From the NCBI GenBank assembly GCA_023150555.1, contig JAKLKQ010000016.1, positions 50,507-114,506 of the forward strand: 64,000 bases of DNA. Direction: 5' to 3'. Under the pieces are notes generated by a model. The model did no database searches. It was not told the origin of the DNA and worked only from the letters and a program-made list of their open reading frames with translations. The stretch comes from Planctomycetota bacterium (GTDB lineage Bacteria; Planctomycetota; SZUA-567; H5-PLA8). The translations under genes were made by a program, and so were the position numbers. Below, piece by piece: positions 1 to 7,712 of the stretch (position 1 is its first letter; each line of letters starts with the position of its first letter).

Positions 1-741
1 TGGGCTGAGCGGCTGCGGGCGTCCGTCGATCACCAGCGCGTCCAGGCCCCAGTCGTCGTAACGTCCGTTGGTATTGTCGTCGATCAGGGCCACGGTCGAG
101 ACCCCGTCGTTCAAGCGCCCCTGCATCGCGCCGCCGCGCGCGAACGCGAAATGCGTATGCGTCGCGTTCGCTTCGGGCTTGAAATTCGAGTCCAATGCGA
201 CGGCGCCGTCGCTGAATTGTTTCCACATGAAGAGCGCGTATTTGCCCTCGCTGCCATCGGGCGCCGGCCATTGCGCGTTCACCACGATGGGCCCATACGA
301 CGCCTCGCCGGCGTTCTCGGAAAAGACTTCGCCGCGTCCGACGTACTTACCGTCCCCGTTGATGTCGCAGCGCACCGTCTTGCCGGGAAAGCTGAGCTTC
401 ACCGCCGTGTCGCGCGTGGGCACGATCCCCAGCGTGGCCTCGGCGTCGGCGCGCCCGCTGACGTAGGGCTTCTTCAAGCTGCGGAAGCGCTGCTTGCCGC
501 GCCACGTAGGCGTGCAGAACTGCAGGCCGCTGCGGAAGGGCTGGAAGGCCAGGCGCACCACGCTGTCGTAGGCCGCATCGCGCGCGAAGTCCGGCGGCGG
601 CTTCAGCGGCGCGGGCTCGGGGCCGATCGCCAACGGGTCTGCGGGCGGCTTGGCCTCGTCGCCGGCGCGCAGGCCGGCGGTGCAGAGCAGCAGAAGGCAG
701 GCGGCCGCGCGCGCGGCCCTGGAAAGTCCGGGAATGCGCAT
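1..741 (-). CDS. Exported protein of unknown function (partial, C-terminus off the window)
   Basis: The gene runs off the left edge; 247 codons are visible from an ATG at 741. Residues 1-27 form a Sec signal peptide (arginines, then AACLLLLCTAGLRAG), so the product is exported. I recognise no family in the mature part. It carries two Asp/Asn-rich loops of the kind that bind calcium: DINGDGKY near residue 125 and DDNTNGRYDDWG near residue 220. There is no strong ribosome-binding site; the start is the Met that directly precedes the signal peptide. The gene is divergent from the small gene at 1220, across a 478-base gap with unusual repeats. Export is well supported; function is unknown. Confidence 0.7.
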   Translation of the reverse strand, partial: MRIPGLSRAARAAACLLLLCTAGLRAGDEAKPPADPLAIGPEPAPLKPPPDFARDAAYDSVVRLAFQPFRSGLQFCTPTWRGKQRFRSLKKPYVSGRADAEATLGIVPTRDTAVKLSFPGKTVRCDINGDGKYVGRGEVFSENAGEASYGPIVVNAQWPAPDGSEGKYALFMWKQFSDGAVALDSNFKPEANATHTHFAFARGGAMQGRLNDGVSTVALIDDNTNGRYDDWGLDALVIDGRPQPLSP

Positions 742-1219
742 GGCGGCATTCTAACCGAGGCGGCGGCGATAGACACCGCTTGGCCCCGAAAATGGGCGTC
801 CACGCGAAACGACGCGAACGGCCGTCAGGTGCACCTCGCGACTAAAATCAACACATTGTGCAGGGAATTCGGGTTAGAAATTGCGCATCGTGCAATTCCA
901 TTTTGCGTAACCGTTCCGTAGCAAATCAGCGATTGTACTTATCCAATCTTGAATCCAACAAGGTGCAATCCTGTAAGTCCTTATTGCACGTAGGTGCTGC
1001 GCGACGTGCAATAAGCGATTTGCACAATGTGCAGATGGCCCCTTTTTGCGGCCCTTCATACACAATGCGTATCGCCGGGGCGCGGCCCGAATGGCCCGCC
1101 GGCCGCCGCCTAAGAACCGGAGAAAAATACCGCGAGGCTTCGGTTGTAACACGCCCGGGGCCGGGTAATTTCCTTCCATTGTCCGCGGCCCGACCAGCCG
1201 CCGGACGCGCGGGGGGCGC
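742..1219. other. Long noncoding region, AT-richer, with clustered GTGCA motifs
   Basis: No credible gene is seen here. The stretch 829-1033 is visibly AT-richer than its surroundings and holds eight GTGCA/TGCAC pentamers (829, 858, 890, 963, 985, 1006, 1021, 1029), two of which form the stem of a perfect inverted repeat. It separates two divergent genes, so it may hold their promoters or operators. No clear -35/-10 pair is proposed. Confidence 0.6.
980..1015. repeat. Perfect 12-bp inverted repeat (CTTATTGCACGT / ACGTGCAATAAG)
   Basis: The arms at 980-991 and 1004-1015 are perfect reverse complements separated by 12 bases. Half of each arm is the TTGCAC/GTGCAA motif that recurs through this intergenic region. 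It could be an operator for a dimeric regulator or a stem-loop RNA. There is no T-tract, so a terminator is unlikely. Confidence 0.7.
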
Positions 1220-1576
1220 ATGGAAATCCTGGAAGAACATAAAAGCCCGGACGGACTGCTGACGCTGCAGGTCGTCGCCGGCGACGACGGCCTGACGACG
1301 ATCGGGTTCGCGGGCCTGCCGTGGCACACGCACGCCGAGATCCTGGCTTCGGTGAACTGGACCGACAACGCGACGGCGGTGAAGCGCTTCGTCGAGGAGA
1401 TGACTGGCGACCGCGAGACCATCGTCGTCGCGTGGCTGAACGGCAAGATCCAGGACGCCTGGCCCACCGACGATCCGGAGAAGGAACTCGACTTTCAGCA
1501 GCCGGGCGAGACGCTGGAGTTCCGGCTCTGGAGCGGCGCGAAGGTGCTGATCGACGAGGAACGCGAGGACGCCTGA
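1220..1576 (+). CDS. Hypothetical acidic protein, 118 aa
   Basis: A short soluble protein that begins MEILEEHKSPDG and ends EEREDA. It is acidic, with no signal peptide, membrane segment or cysteine motif. It looks like a compact alpha/beta fold, with LTLQVVAGDDGLTTIGF near the start and TIVVAWLNGK in the middle, but I recognise no family. Codon use is like the neighbours (GC-rich third positions), which supports a real gene. It lies 35 bases upstream of the next exported protein and on the same strand, so the two may be co-transcribed. Function unknown. Confidence 0.65.
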   Translation: MEILEEHKSPDGLLTLQVVAGDDGLTTIGFAGLPWHTHAEILASVNWTDNATAVKRFVEEMTGDRETIVVAWLNGKIQDAWPTDDPEKELDFQQPGETLEFRLWSGAKVLIDEEREDA

Positions 1577-1611
1577 AGGACGCGTAGCGCCGCCGGAAGG
1601 AGGATACGCCG

Positions 1612-2457
1612 ATGAAGTCCGCCGCCCGATTCGTTTCGACGATCCTGCTCGCCGCCATGGTGGCTACCGCCACGCGCGCCGAAGAACCCGCGCCGGATAA
1701 GCCGCCCGCTCCCGCTGCGCCCTCCGCGCCCAAGTACCACGCGCTGACGCTGAAGGACGGCCGCGAACTGAAGGGCACCTACGCCGCCGGAACGCTTACG
1801 CTCTACAACGACGCCGGCAAGGCGATGGGCTCGGTCGCGGTCAAGGAAGACGAGATCGCGAAAAAGGAGGAGTTGCCCTGGCCCTTCGCCGCGGCGACGG
1901 AGAAGCCCGGGGACGCCGCCGCCGGCAAGCGCATGCTGCACGTGCTGACGATGAAGGACGGCCGCGAGCTGAAGGGCGTCTACGACAAGGCGCAGGGTTC
2001 GATCCAGATGTTCGCCTCCAACGGCAAGCCCATGGGCACGCTGGAAGTAAAGGAGGAGAACGTCGCGAAGGTCGAGGAAGCGCCGTGGCCGTACCCCGAC
2101 ACGCAGGACGAAACGCAGAAGAAGGAGGCGAACGCGCCGCCGAAGTCTGCTGAACCCGGCGTTACGCCAGAGGTGCTGCGCGGAGTCGAGGACGCCGCGC
2201 AGGCCCTGAACACGGCGATCGCCACTTTCGAAAAGGCAAAGGCGGAGTGGACGGACTTTGGCCGCAAGTACCACGGCAAGAAGGTGCCGCAGGAAGATGT
2301 GCCGCGCCTAGCACAACTGAAACATTCTCTGAAGAGCGCGTTCGATTCCGCGACCAAAAGGCGAGACGCATGCCGCGCAACGTTTGACTCGGCCTTCGAG
2401 AAATACAAGAGGCAGGGCGGAAAGAAGGCCAAGACCGCCTTCGTGCCCAAGTACTGA
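1612..2457 (+). CDS. Exported protein with two DGRELKG repeats
   Basis: A 281-aa protein with a signal peptide at residues 1-23 (ending ATATRAEE), then a Pro/Ala linker. Two copies of a roughly 50-residue beta-rich unit follow. Copy 1 at residues 43-92 contains LTLKDGRELKGTY and ends LPWPF; copy 2 at about 109-160 contains LTMKDGRELKGVY and ends APWPY. The last 110 residues are charged and helical (KAKAEWTDFGRKYHGKK). The ribosome-binding site GGAAGGAGG lies just before the ATG. I know no function for the repeat; the K-D-G-R-E core resembles small periplasmic beta modules. Export and the internal duplication are seen directly. Confidence 0.75.
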   Translation: MKSAARFVSTILLAAMVATATRAEEPAPDKPPAPAAPSAPKYHALTLKDGRELKGTYAAGTLTLYNDAGKAMGSVAVKEDEIAKKEELPWPFAAATEKPGDAAAGKRMLHVLTMKDGRELKGVYDKAQGSIQMFASNGKPMGTLEVKEENVAKVEEAPWPYPDTQDETQKKEANAPPKSAEPGVTPEVLRGVEDAAQALNTAIATFEKAKAEWTDFGRKYHGKKVPQEDVPRLAQLKHSLKSAFDSATKRRDACRATFDSAFEKYKRQGGKKAKTAFVPKY

Positions 2458-2492
2458 GCGCACCCGAACTTCTTGATATACTGCCTGCCCGC

Positions 2493-3014
2493 ATGAGTCT
2501 GCCCGCCGAACCCGCTGCGCCGAAGCCCTACGCGGTTGAACGGTCCGCCGAAGACCACCGCGCGTGGTTCCAGCTGCACCTCAGCACCTGCCTGGTGCTG
2601 ATGCTGGCGGCCGGCGCGCTGATCGGCGCGAACGTCGAGACGCGCACCGAGATCCGCGCCTCGCGGACCTCCACCGAACCCGTCGACGCGATCTTCTTCG
2701 ACCGCAAGCTGGAAGTGGAATGCCGCGGCTGGCCCTGGCGTTACCAGGATGCCGAGTTGCAGTATGAGAACTGGAGCCTTCGGCCCGGCGACGACTTCGC
2801 GCTCGATCGCTCCACCCGCGGGGGGTCGAACCCGCGCCTGCTAACGATCCCGCTCGAAGAGAACATCTGGCGCCACCCCGAGTCCTGGTCGAAGCCGCGC
2901 CTCTTCGGCAACGTCGTCGTGGCCCTGATCCTCCTTATTGCACTGGGCTCGTACTGGGAGAAGAACCTGCGCAAGCGCCTCGATGCCGCCGCCGCGGCGA
3001 AGCGGCAGTCATGA
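2493..3014 (+). CDS. FQLHLxT-family membrane protein, copy 1 (173 aa)
   Basis: A small two-helix membrane protein. The first membrane segment carries the family signature (AWFQLHLSTCLVLMLAAGAL, residues 28-48). A polar extracytoplasmic part of about 90 residues follows, holding GWPWRYQDAELQYENW and ENIWRHPESW, then a second segment (VVVALILLIALGSYW) and a short basic tail. At least three more genes in this window share the signature (starts 3035, 4540, 15525), so this is a lineage-specific paralogous family. Function is unknown. The stop overlaps an ATG (ATGA at 3011), suggesting original coupling to the next family member. Confidence 0.75.
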   Translation: MSLPAEPAAPKPYAVERSAEDHRAWFQLHLSTCLVLMLAAGALIGANVETRTEIRASRTSTEPVDAIFFDRKLEVECRGWPWRYQDAELQYENWSLRPGDDFALDRSTRGGSNPRLLTIPLEENIWRHPESWSKPRLFGNVVVALILLIALGSYWEKNLRKRLDAAAAAKRQS

Positions 3015-3034
3015 ACGCGCCCGATGCGTAGCCT

Positions 3035-3796
3035 TTGCCCGCGAAGAAACGCGCATGGTTCCAGCTGCACCTCGGCACCTGCGTGGTGCTGATGTGCGCC
3101 GTTGGCGGGTTCCTCTGCGGGAATTTCGATGCGCTGCGCATGCTCTTTGAAGACCCGCACATTTCCGAATACGGCAATGCGTATGGGTTTCCCTTCACGG
3201 TATGCCGGGTTGGCGCGTTCAAGGAGCGTTGGGATCGTCTGGCCGTAGTTGGAAACCTTTTCTGCTTCGCTGTAGTGTTGGTTGTGGTCCTGCGTGTTTT
3301 GGAAGGGCCCGTTCGGCAGGTGATTGCAGGCCAGGAGCAGGGAGGGGCAGATGTTAGTGCGCCGAAAAAACGCGCGTGGTTCCAGCTGCATCTCGGCACG
3401 TGCGTGGTGCTGATGCTCGCGGCAAGCACGCTGGTGTGGGCGAACGTGCGGATACAAATCGAGGTTTATGCCAATTCCTGGCAGAAGGTGAATTACGAAA
3501 CGCGCGGTTGTCCATGGCCATACCAACATTCGGTGACCCAGTACCGCGAATGGCAACTACAGGTGGATGAGAAGTTTGAACAGGAATACAAGATTTCTCA
3601 GGTCGGTCTCGATCCGGGCCCATTTGAATTGACTATTTCCCTGGAAAGGAACATCTGGCGCCATCCGGAATCGTGGGACAAGACGCATCTCGCGTACAAC
3701 AGCCTCCTCGCTCTGGTCCTTCTGGCCGTATTGGCCTGCGGCTGCGAAGCCCTGATTTGCAGCCGCGAACGCAAGCGCGCGAGCCGTTCCGCCTGA
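3035..3796 (+). CDS. FQLHLxT-family membrane protein, tandem double copy (253 aa)
   Basis: Two family modules are fused in one frame. Module 1 is residues 1-105 (KKRAWFQLHLGTCVVLMCAV plus a second helix FCFAVVLVVVLRV). Module 2 starts near residue 110 with an almost identical KKRAWFQLHLGTCVVLML and ends with RNIWRHPESW and a last helix, closely matching the C-terminus of the gene at 2493. The only open start is TTG at 3035. An in-frame ATG at 3011, in an ATGA overlap with the upstream gene, is followed after six codons by TAG at 3029, so the natural start may have been lost to a nonsense mutation. Function unknown; a recent tandem duplication is clear. Confidence 0.65.
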   Translation: MPAKKRAWFQLHLGTCVVLMCAVGGFLCGNFDALRMLFEDPHISEYGNAYGFPFTVCRVGAFKERWDRLAVVGNLFCFAVVLVVVLRVLEGPVRQVIAGQEQGGADVSAPKKRAWFQLHLGTCVVLMLAASTLVWANVRIQIEVYANSWQKVNYETRGCPWPYQHSVTQYREWQLQVDEKFEQEYKISQVGLDPGPFELTISLERNIWRHPESWDKTHLAYNSLLALVLLAVLACGCEALICSRERKRASRSA

Positions 3797-3853
3797 AGGG
3801 CGGAATTAGTGTAGCCAGGGGCAGAGCCCGCCATCGGCGGGCGGCGCCCCTGG
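3789..3853. repeat. Left palindromic repeat of a REP/RAYT-type unit
   Basis: A mini-hairpin (CCGCC-TGAAG-GGCGG) is followed by the motif GTAGCCAGGGGC and a long stem: CCAGGGGC (3815-3822) pairs with GCCCCTGG (3846-3853), and inside it CCCGCC (3827) pairs with GGCGGG (3836). An inverted copy of the same arrangement lies at 4421-4487, on the other side of the transposase gene. Confidence 0.8.
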
Positions 3854-3908
3854 AAAAGTGCGAAGAGGGGACGAGCCCTGAAAGGGCGAGTTAACGGAGA
3901 GGAACGAC

Positions 3909-4361
3909 ATGCCGCAATCCCTCGCCACCATCCGCATTCACCTGATCTTCTCGACCAAGGGCCGCGTCTGTGCGATCAAGCCTGAGATCGAACCCGAGCT
4001 TCACGCCTACATGGCAGAGACGTTGAAATCGTTGGATTCGCCCGCGGTCTGCATCGGCGGCACCGAGGACCACGTGCATGTACTCTTTTCGCTCTCGAAA
4101 TCCCGGGCACTGATCGATGTAATCGAAAAGGTGAAGAAGGGCACCTCCAAGTGGATCAAGACGAAGGGTCCGGCGTTCCGAACGTTCTATTGGCAGGTCG
4201 GTTACGCGGCGTTCTCGATCGGCAAGTCGAACGAAGCGGCGCTGGTGCGTTACATCCACAACCAGAAGAAACATCATCGGAAGACGGATTTCAAGGTGGA
4301 GTTGAAAGCGTTTCTGGATAGATATGGCGTCGATTACGACGAGACGTATTTGTGGGATTGA
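3909..4361 (+). CDS. IS200/IS605-like Y1 transposase (RAYT / TnpA_REP type)
   Basis: A 150-aa HUH-type single-strand transposase. The HUH motif is H55-V-H57 (GGTEDHVHVLF) and the catalytic tyrosine is Y115 in LVRYIHNQKKHH, both in the positions usual for the Y1 family. The length is also typical. It is flanked by inverted palindromic units (3789-3853 and 4421-4487), the layout known for REP-associated tyrosine transposases, which act on REP hairpins. It sits between two members of the FQLHLxT family. The start is the ATG after GGAGAGGAACGAC. The protein looks intact, so it could be active. There is no accessory TnpB. Confidence 0.88.
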   Translation: MPQSLATIRIHLIFSTKGRVCAIKPEIEPELHAYMAETLKSLDSPAVCIGGTEDHVHVLFSLSKSRALIDVIEKVKKGTSKWIKTKGPAFRTFYWQVGYAAFSIGKSNEAALVRYIHNQKKHHRKTDFKVELKAFLDRYGVDYDETYLWD

Positions 4362-4362
4362 T

Positions 4363-4400
4363 ACCCGCGCGGGTTTTTAGCTCGCCCCTTTGGGGCTTTT
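4363..4400 (+). terminator. Two consecutive hairpins with T-tracts after the transposase
   Basis: Directly after the transposase stop, the palindrome ACCCGCGCGGGT (4363-4374) is followed by TTTT. Then GCCCC-TTT-GGGGC (4384-4396) is followed by TTTT (4397-4400). The second has the form of an intrinsic terminator with a short stem. Confidence 0.55.
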
Positions 4401-4420
4401 GCGGATTTGAATGCCCTGTT

Positions 4421-4487
4421 CCAGGGGCGGCGCGCGGCTTACCGGCCGCGCTTGCCCCTGGCTACAGTAATCACGCCTTTCAGGCGT
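4421..4487. repeat. Right palindromic repeat of a REP/RAYT-type unit (inverted)
   Basis: CCAGGGGC (4421-4428) pairs with GCCCCTGG (4454-4461), with the inner stem GCGCGGC/GCCGCGC (4432/4445). GCTACAGTAAT and the mini-hairpin CACGCCT-TTC-AGGCGTG follow. Read on the other strand this matches the left unit: mini-hairpin, ATTA, GTAGCCAGGGGC. Confidence 0.8.
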
Positions 4488-4539
4488 GGAGGACCTTCAG
4501 ATTTGCAGTTCGAAAGTGCAAAGCAGGGGAGCCCGCGCC

Positions 4540-5061
4540 ATGACGGATGCCCATCCCAAGAAGCGCGCTTGGCTCCAATTGCACCTTGCTACCGGCTTGC
4601 TCATCATGGTTGCTATCGGCGCATTTCTATATCCCAATTTCAAACCTCAAGAGCTGGTCGATATTAATGTGAACTATGGCGTAGCGAGAGCCTTTTATTA
4701 CGTGAAGTTTGGATGGCCTTTTACCGCGTTAGATACGGAGTGGGACGATAGGCACGAACTGATTTACAAGGCGCCCCTGGCCGAAAAGCCTTCAGAGGAA
4801 GGCGTCAGAAACAGTCTCATCATAAACTACATCTTTGATCCAGATCTTGGTCCTCCCAAGTATCCCCAAAATCTCACTTCGATCCTGGCTGACTTGCCTT
4901 CGCCCTGCGAGATCCCTGCCAACCGTTGGGATTCCAGCGGCATCGTGCTTAATCTCGCCGTGCTCGCATCTGGCCTAGCTGTGCTTGTAATCGGAATGGA
5001 GTGGGTCTTGCGCCGTCGGGATCGGCGGGCTAATAATCTTGGGAATTCAAAATCCCGATAG
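4540..5061 (+). CDS. FQLHLxT-family membrane protein, copy 3 (173 aa)
   Basis: It begins MTDAHPKKRAWLQLHLATG, matching the family signature, with one helix at residues 15-33 and a second near the C-terminus (LNLAVLASGLAVLVIGMEWVL). The middle region keeps the GWPF/YDR pattern but has diverged: the RHPESW box is replaced by EIPANRWDSSG. The length equals copy 1. The start is placed at the ATG at 4540, because it gives the same N-terminal layout as the paralogues and has AGGGGA upstream; longer open sequence upstream belongs to the repeat. The base composition is lower in GC than the neighbours. Function unknown. Confidence 0.7.
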   Translation: MTDAHPKKRAWLQLHLATGLLIMVAIGAFLYPNFKPQELVDINVNYGVARAFYYVKFGWPFTALDTEWDDRHELIYKAPLAEKPSEEGVRNSLIINYIFDPDLGPPKYPQNLTSILADLPSPCEIPANRWDSSGIVLNLAVLASGLAVLVIGMEWVLRRRDRRANNLGNSKSR

Positions 5062-5065
5062 AATT

Positions 5066-5094
5066 TCTCTGTGTGCTCTGTGTACTCTGTGGTG
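5066..5094. repeat. Quasi-periodic CTCTGTG repeat between convergent genes
   Basis: Three imperfect units (CTCTGTGTG, CTCTGTGTA, CTCTGTGGT) fill the 40-base gap between the stops of the gene at 4540 and mnmE. A close relative lies at 55704-55733. Confidence 0.7.
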
Positions 5095-5101
5095 AACACG
5101 A

Positions 5102-6649
5102 TCACTTCCCGATGCAGAAGTCGTGGAAGATGCGGTCCAGGAGCGCCTCGGTCAGCGCGTCGTGGCGCAGCAGCACACCGCCGGCTTCGCTGAGCGCGTG
5201 CACGGCCTCGCGCAACTCCACCACCGCCGCGTCTTCGCCCAGGCCGCCTTCGACCGCCGCCGCCGCGCGCGCCAGGGCTTCCGCCGCCGCGCGCGAAGCC
5301 TCCCGCGCCGACGCCCGCGCCGCCGCCCGCGCCGCAGAAAGGCGCGCGCGCAGCGCCTTCGCCTGCGCCGCAAGGAAGGCGCGCAGTTCATTCAGCCCTG
5401 CGCCGCTCTTCGCCGAGACCTCCAGAACGCAAAGCGTATTCGCGTCGGTTTGCAGCGCTTCGGCCAGCTTCGCGCGGACAGCGGCGGCCTGCGCCGCCCA
5501 ACCTTCAGGGCGCGGCAGGTCGCGCTTGGTGAAGAGCAGCGCCGCCGCGGCGGGGCGCGTCTCCTTCGCCAGCGCGCACAGCGCGTGCAGTTCCGCCTCG
5601 AAACCTGCGTGAGACTCGACCGCAACCAGCAGCACGTCGGCGGCGCGCGCGGCCTTTGCCGTGGCGTCCTGCGCCAGCGCCAGCAGGCGCGCGCCGGGCG
5701 AGAGCGCCCCCGCTTCGGAGCCTTCAAGAGCTCCAATGGCACCCAGGCCGGCGGTGTCGAGCAGCCGCACGCTTAACGCATCCTCCAGCGCACAGCTGGC
5801 TTCGACGACGTCGCGCGTGGTGTGGCGCGAATCCGCGACCAGGGCCTCGTCACGGCCCAGAAGCGCATTGAAGAGGCTGCTCTTGCCCGCGTGCGTCGCG
5901 CCCAGCAACACCGCGCGAACTTCGCCCAGCGAAAGGAGCGCCTCGCCGCCGCCCTCCCCGGCCTCGGCGCGGGCTTCTTCCGCAAGGGTCTTTAGGCGTG
6001 CGAGCAACTCGGCGCGCGGCAGCGTCTCGACGTCCTCGTGACTGAAGTCGAGATTGAGTTCGACGAGCGCAAGCAGCTGTTCGATTTCGGCGCGCAGCTT
6101 GGCGCGCTGCGAAGCGGTGCGGCCGGCCGCCTGCGCGGCCTGCGCGCGGGCGGCGTCGGCGTCCCCGGCGCGGACCAGCGCGCCGATGGCCTCGGCCTGC
6201 GCCAGCGTCACGCGGCCGTTGCGCAGCGCGCGGCGGGTGAACTCGCCCGGCAGCGCGGCGCGCGCGCCGGCGCGCAGGAGCGTATCGAGGCAGCCTGCGA
6301 GGCACGGCGCCACCGCGGGCAGGTGGACTTCGGCGACGTCCTGCCGCGTGTAGCTGCGCGGCGCAGGCATGCGGTAGGCGACGGCCGGCAGGCCGGCCGC
6401 CGTGCCCGTGGCGCGGTGCCAGCGCTCTGGCGCATCGAGTTCGTCGGGGGTGGGGAAGGGCGCGAAGAGCAACGCCGCGAGTTCGAAGGCGCGCGGCCCG
6501 CTGAGGCGCAGGATCGCACGCGGAAGGGCGGGCAGGCCGGCAACGCCGGAAGGCGCAGACGCGGCTCCGGCGCTGCTGAGCGCCACGATGGTGTCGTCGT
6601 TGCGGGCCGGATGCGTCAGCGGTGCGGGATCGGCGGCGGGTGAAGTCAT
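5102..6649 (-). CDS. mnmE: tRNA uridine-5-carboxymethylaminomethyl modification GTPase MnmE
   Basis: MnmE works with MnmG to install the cmnm5 group on wobble U34 of certain tRNAs. The 515-aa protein has the expected order: an N-terminal tetrahydrofolate-binding domain (RLSGPRA near residue 50, PGEFTRRA at 135), helical linkers, and an embedded G domain with G1 GATHAGKSS (250-258), TTRD (277) and DTAGL (298). The C-terminus is FCIGK, with the conserved Cys at 512. The G4 element reads TKRD instead of NKxD. It is longer than the usual 450 residues because of an Ala-rich N-terminus and linkers. mnmG is not adjacent. Identification is secure. Confidence 0.95.
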   Translation of the reverse strand: MTSPAADPAPLTHPARNDDTIVALSSAGAASAPSGVAGLPALPRAILRLSGPRAFELAALLFAPFPTPDELDAPERWHRATGTAAGLPAVAYRMPAPRSYTRQDVAEVHLPAVAPCLAGCLDTLLRAGARAALPGEFTRRALRNGRVTLAQAEAIGALVRAGDADAARAQAAQAAGRTASQRAKLRAEIEQLLALVELNLDFSHEDVETLPRAELLARLKTLAEEARAEAGEGGGEALLSLGEVRAVLLGATHAGKSSLFNALLGRDEALVADSRHTTRDVVEASCALEDALSVRLLDTAGLGAIGALEGSEAGALSPGARLLALAQDATAKAARAADVLLVAVESHAGFEAELHALCALAKETRPAAAALLFTKRDLPRPEGWAAQAAAVRAKLAEALQTDANTLCVLEVSAKSGAGLNELRAFLAAQAKALRARLSAARAAARASAREASRAAAEALARAAAAVEGGLGEDAAVVELREAVHALSEAGGVLLRHDALTEALLDRIFHDFCIGK

Positions 6650-6677
6650 GCGGAACCGGCGCGCGGCCGCCGTGCGG

Positions 6678-7166
6678 CTACTTGCCGTCCTTCTTCTTCT
6701 CGCCTTCCTTCTTGTCGCCGGAACTGCCGCCAGCCTTGGCGGCTTCCTTCTCGAGGTGGTCGATGATCTTGTTGCAGGTCTCCTCGTCGAGTGCCGAGCG
6801 GATGTGGCCGGGCATGAGGTAGTTGCGGTCGACGAAGATCACGAAGTAGAAGCAGGCCTGCGCGACGGCTTTGGGGTCCTTTTTCTCCAGCTTGCCGCGG
6901 TTGTCGGCGGCCCAGTCGAGCATGATCTCGCGCGCAGCGCGCTCGCGGTCGACGCCCTGGTCCTGGACGCGCGTGTCGACGCGGTCCTTGAGCTTCTTCT
7001 CCATCTTCGCGACGTCCTTCGGCGAGACGCACGCGTCGAGGTACTTCTGCGCGGCGTCGCGGAGGCGCTGGTATGGGATCTGGTATTCGCTTTCGGCGCG
7101 GGCCGTAGGCTGGGCGATGAACGACGCGAGCAGCACGAGAGCGGCGGCATTGACTACCTTAGGCAT
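6678..7166 (-). CDS. Small exported protein with charged C-terminal tail
   Basis: A 162-aa protein starting MPKVVNAAALVLLASF with a signal peptide cleaved about residue 24 (PTARAES). The mature part is alpha-helical, with paired cysteines (DACVSPKD, QACFYF, ETCNKI), and ends in a Lys/Glu/Gly-rich tail (GDKKEGEKKKDGK) typical of surface or periplasmic proteins. The start at 7166 is preferred over the upstream Met because AGGAG lies at the right distance and it gives a clean signal peptide. It lies 28 bases upstream of mnmE on the same strand. No family recognised. Confidence 0.7.
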   Translation of the reverse strand: MPKVVNAAALVLLASFIAQPTARAESEYQIPYQRLRDAAQKYLDACVSPKDVAKMEKKLKDRVDTRVQDQGVDRERAAREIMLDWAADNRGKLEKKDPKAVAQACFYFVIFVDRNYLMPGHIRSALDEETCNKIIDHLEKEAAKAGGSSGDKKEGEKKKDGK

Positions 7167-7372
7167 GGGGCGGCTCCTGGTTCGGGTGGCTCGGCGCGGA
7201 GGCGGCAAATCGCGGCGCCGGCAGCCGGCATCATCCGTGAAATCGGCGGCACTTCAAGCCCCCAGGCGCTGAGGGGCAGGAGTGGGACGCGCGGCAAGGT
7301 TCGTCGATTCAATGCGTTTCCCGGCCAACCCTGCATCGCCGGCATCGAACGCTATATAAGGAGGGTGAGAGT

Positions 7373-7448
7373 TGGAGGCCGCGGCCGGACTCGAACCGGC
7401 GAATAACGGTTTTGCAAACCGTCCCCTTAGCCACTTGGGTACGCGGCC
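7373..7448 (-). tRNA. tRNA-Cys (GCA)
   Basis: The minus strand folds as a tRNA. The acceptor GGCCGCG pairs with CGCGGCC. The anticodon arm is ACGGT-TTGCAAA-ACCGT with anticodon GCA, and the T-arm contains GGTTCGAGTCC. The discriminator base is U73, as expected for tRNA-Cys, and CCA is encoded (TGG at 7373-7375 on the plus strand). Confidence 0.95.
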
Positions 7449-7712
7449 TTACTCGGAGGAGCTTCCGGACCCGGGGGCGAGGGGCTGACTTTGCTCGTCC
7501 GCCGGACCCGCGCGAGTGTATTTGCAGGCTCCGTGCAACTCAAGCGCAAGCGCGGCGCACCCCGAGCGATTCCGTAACCGCTCACGGTGAAAAGGATTGC
7601 GGAATCCGACCCAAGGGCCAGAATATATTTTGTGTGCCCCCCGCGGACCGGGTTGGATGGGGCGAACGGGACGGACAGGCTGCCGTCCGAATCGCGGGAT
7701 GGGTTAGCAGCT

